Shown here one piece after another: positions 6,822 through 7,508 of a stretch of DNA of 7,508 bases. Both the position numbers and the translations under genes were made by a program. The notes beneath the pieces were generated by a model that was given only the letters and a program-made list of their open reading frames with translations, made no database searches and was not told where the DNA came from. The stretch covers positions 1 to 7,508 of the forward strand of contig CAOXUF010000094.1 in assembly GCA_948560485.1 (NCBI GenBank), written 5' to 3'. Each line of letters opens with the position of its first letter. Position 1 is the stretch's first letter. Source of the stretch: an uncultured Eubacterium sp. Lineage in GTDB: Bacteria > Bacillota_A > Clostridia > Lachnospirales > Lachnospiraceae.

Positions 6822-6850
6822 ATTATATTTCTTTACATTCATTCTGTATA
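6822..6850 (-). promoter_or_regulatory. predicted sigma-A promoter of the redox operon
   Basis: On the minus strand, TATACA (6850-6845, four of six matches to TTGACA) is followed by a 17-base spacer and a perfect TATAAT (6827-6822). The predicted start is near 6815, just before the AAAGGAGG site, giving a leader of about 19 bases to the TTG codon. The weak -35 and the LysR-type dyad centred about 66 bp upstream fit an activator-dependent promoter. Confidence 0.6.
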
Positions 6851-6866
6851 ATACCTATATTAAATC

Positions 6867-6896
6867 TTGTTTTATGCTCTGAGGGCATGATATAAT
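6867..6896 (+). promoter_or_regulatory. predicted promoter of the divergent lysR-type gene
   Basis: TTGTTT (6867-6872) is followed by an 18-base spacer and an extended -10, TGATATAAT (6888-6896, fitting TGnTATAAT). The start would be near 6903, leaving a leader of about 95 bases before the ATG at 6999. The spacer contains the T-N11-A dyad, so a bound regulator would block this promoter, as in the autorepression usual for LysR genes. Confidence 0.55.
6874..6888. promoter_or_regulatory. predicted LysR-type operator (T-N11-A dyad)
   Basis: ATGCTCTGAGGGCAT is a 15-bp dyad centred on 6881 with one imperfect pair. Its T6875 and A6887 stand exactly 12 positions apart, the T-N11-A pattern of LysR recognition sites. 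It is centred about -66 from the predicted minus-strand start, the standard recognition-site position for LysR activators, and lies between the -35 and -10 of the lysR promoter. Confidence 0.6.
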
Positions 6897-6905
6897 GAAT
6901 TATAT
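6890..6905. promoter_or_regulatory. perfect inverted repeat overlapping the lysR -10 box
   Basis: ATATAAT-GA-ATTATAT is a perfect 7-bp inverted repeat. It starts one base after the operator dyad and contains the lysR TATAAT. It could be a second regulator contact or only a by-product of AT-rich promoter sequence. Its spacing does not give T-N11-A. Confidence 0.35.
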
Positions 6906-6998
6906 ATTTTTGTACATGACACTCTGCCACACGAAATTTTTTCCAATTGTAAGATTAAGGCAAGTGACAAATGATTAATACTTAGAATGGAGATTTTT

Positions 6999-7508
6999 AT
7001 GGATATAAGAGTACTAAGATATTTTTTAGCAGTAGCCAGAGAGGAAAACATATCAAAAGCTGCTGAGTATTTACATATTACCCAGCCTACTCTTTCCAGA
7101 CAATTAAAAGAATTGGAGGAAGAACTAGGTGCAGAATTATTTATTCGTGGAAAGAGAAACCTTTCTTTAACTGATGAGGGAATGTTTCTAAGAAAACGTG
7201 CAGAAGAAATTACTTCCCTTATGGATAAGACAGAAGCCGAATTTCATCAATTGGATGAATTTATCAGTGGCGATATATACATTGGCGGTGGAGAAACTCT
7301 TGCAATGAATATTCTGGCTGAAGTTATGTCTGAAATTACTCAGGAACATCCTGATGTAAAATTTCATTTATACAGTGGAAATGCGGATGATGTTATCGAC
7401 AGAATTGACAAAGGTCTGATAGATTTTGGTGTTGTTATTGAGCCTGCAGATATTAGGAAATATGAAACAATGCGGCTTTCATATACAGACCAATACGGAT
7501 TAATTATG
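6999..7508 (+). CDS. LysR-family transcriptional regulator, N-terminal 170 codons (partial at window edge)
   Basis: The reading frame is open from the ATG at 6999 to the window edge. Residues 1-60 are a typical LysR winged helix-turn-helix: MDIRVLRYFLAVAREENISK, AAEYLHITQPTLSRQLKELE, then ELGAELFIRGKRNLSLTDEG. A linker helix follows to about residue 88. The effector-binding domain then begins with GDIYIGGGETLAMNIL and a periplasmic-binding-like HPDVKFHLYSGNADDVIDRI and GLIDFGVVIEP. About 170 of some 290-300 residues are present. GGAG at 6989-6992, six bases upstream, supports the start. The gene is divergent from the redox operon, with 202 bases between start codons. It most likely activates that operon and represses itself through the dyad at 6874-6888. 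The inducer cannot be predicted from sequence. Confidence 0.95.
   Translation, partial: MDIRVLRYFLAVAREENISKAAEYLHITQPTLSRQLKELEEELGAELFIRGKRNLSLTDEGMFLRKRAEEITSLMDKTEAEFHQLDEFISGDIYIGGGETLAMNILAEVMSEITQEHPDVKFHLYSGNADDVIDRIDKGLIDFGVVIEPADIRKYETMRLSYTDQYGLIM

Noticed and set aside
1..7508. CRISPR arrays, tRNA or rRNA genes, transposases, phage genes
   Set aside because: I looked for spaced repeats, cloverleaf-like segments and recombinase motifs and found none; the window is filled by identifiable chromosomal genes with short gaps.

Overview
The window looks like a low-GC Firmicutes (Clostridia) chromosome, most likely a Lachnospiraceae-type gut anaerobe. Reasons: AT-rich sequence, strong GGAGG-type ribosome binding sites, the firmicute gene order pyrH-frr-uppS-cdsA-dxr, and an aldo/keto reductase carrying two [4Fe-4S] clusters, which fits anaerobic metabolism. 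The genus assignment is inference; no rRNA or other taxonomic marker is present.

All genes but one lie on the minus strand, so they are read from high to low coordinates. From 3838 down to 1 is a housekeeping block: pyrH (UMP kinase), frr (ribosome recycling factor), uppS (undecaprenyl diphosphate synthase), cdsA (CDP-diacylglycerol synthase) and the first 236 codons of dxr (DXP reductoisomerase, cut by the window edge). It links nucleotide supply, translation recycling, phospholipid precursors and isoprenoid/cell-wall lipid carrier synthesis. A 9-10 bp hairpin and a TATAAT box sit between frr and uppS. A degenerate 19-nt direct repeat sits between uppS and cdsA.

From 6796 down to 3923 is an accessory redox operon: a 75-residue cysteine-rich protein with a TTG start, a carboxymuconolactone-decarboxylase/cupin fusion, a lipoprotein-type flavodoxin, and an aldo/keto reductase with a C-terminal dicluster ferredoxin domain. 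It ends 84 bases before pyrH, with no convincing terminator between them. rpsB-tsf, the usual neighbours of pyrH, are not there.

A divergent LysR-type regulator starts at 6999 and runs off the right end. The shared intergenic region (6797-6998) has facing promoters and a 15-bp T-N11-A dyad. That dyad lies inside the lysR promoter and about 66 bp upstream of the predicted operon start, the classical LysR operator layout. This points to an autoregulated, LysR-activated redox or detoxification operon of unknown inducer. I see no mobile element, CRISPR array, tRNA or rRNA, and no clearly new system. The most interesting parts are the Cys-rich small protein, the membrane-anchored flavodoxin and the divergent operator.
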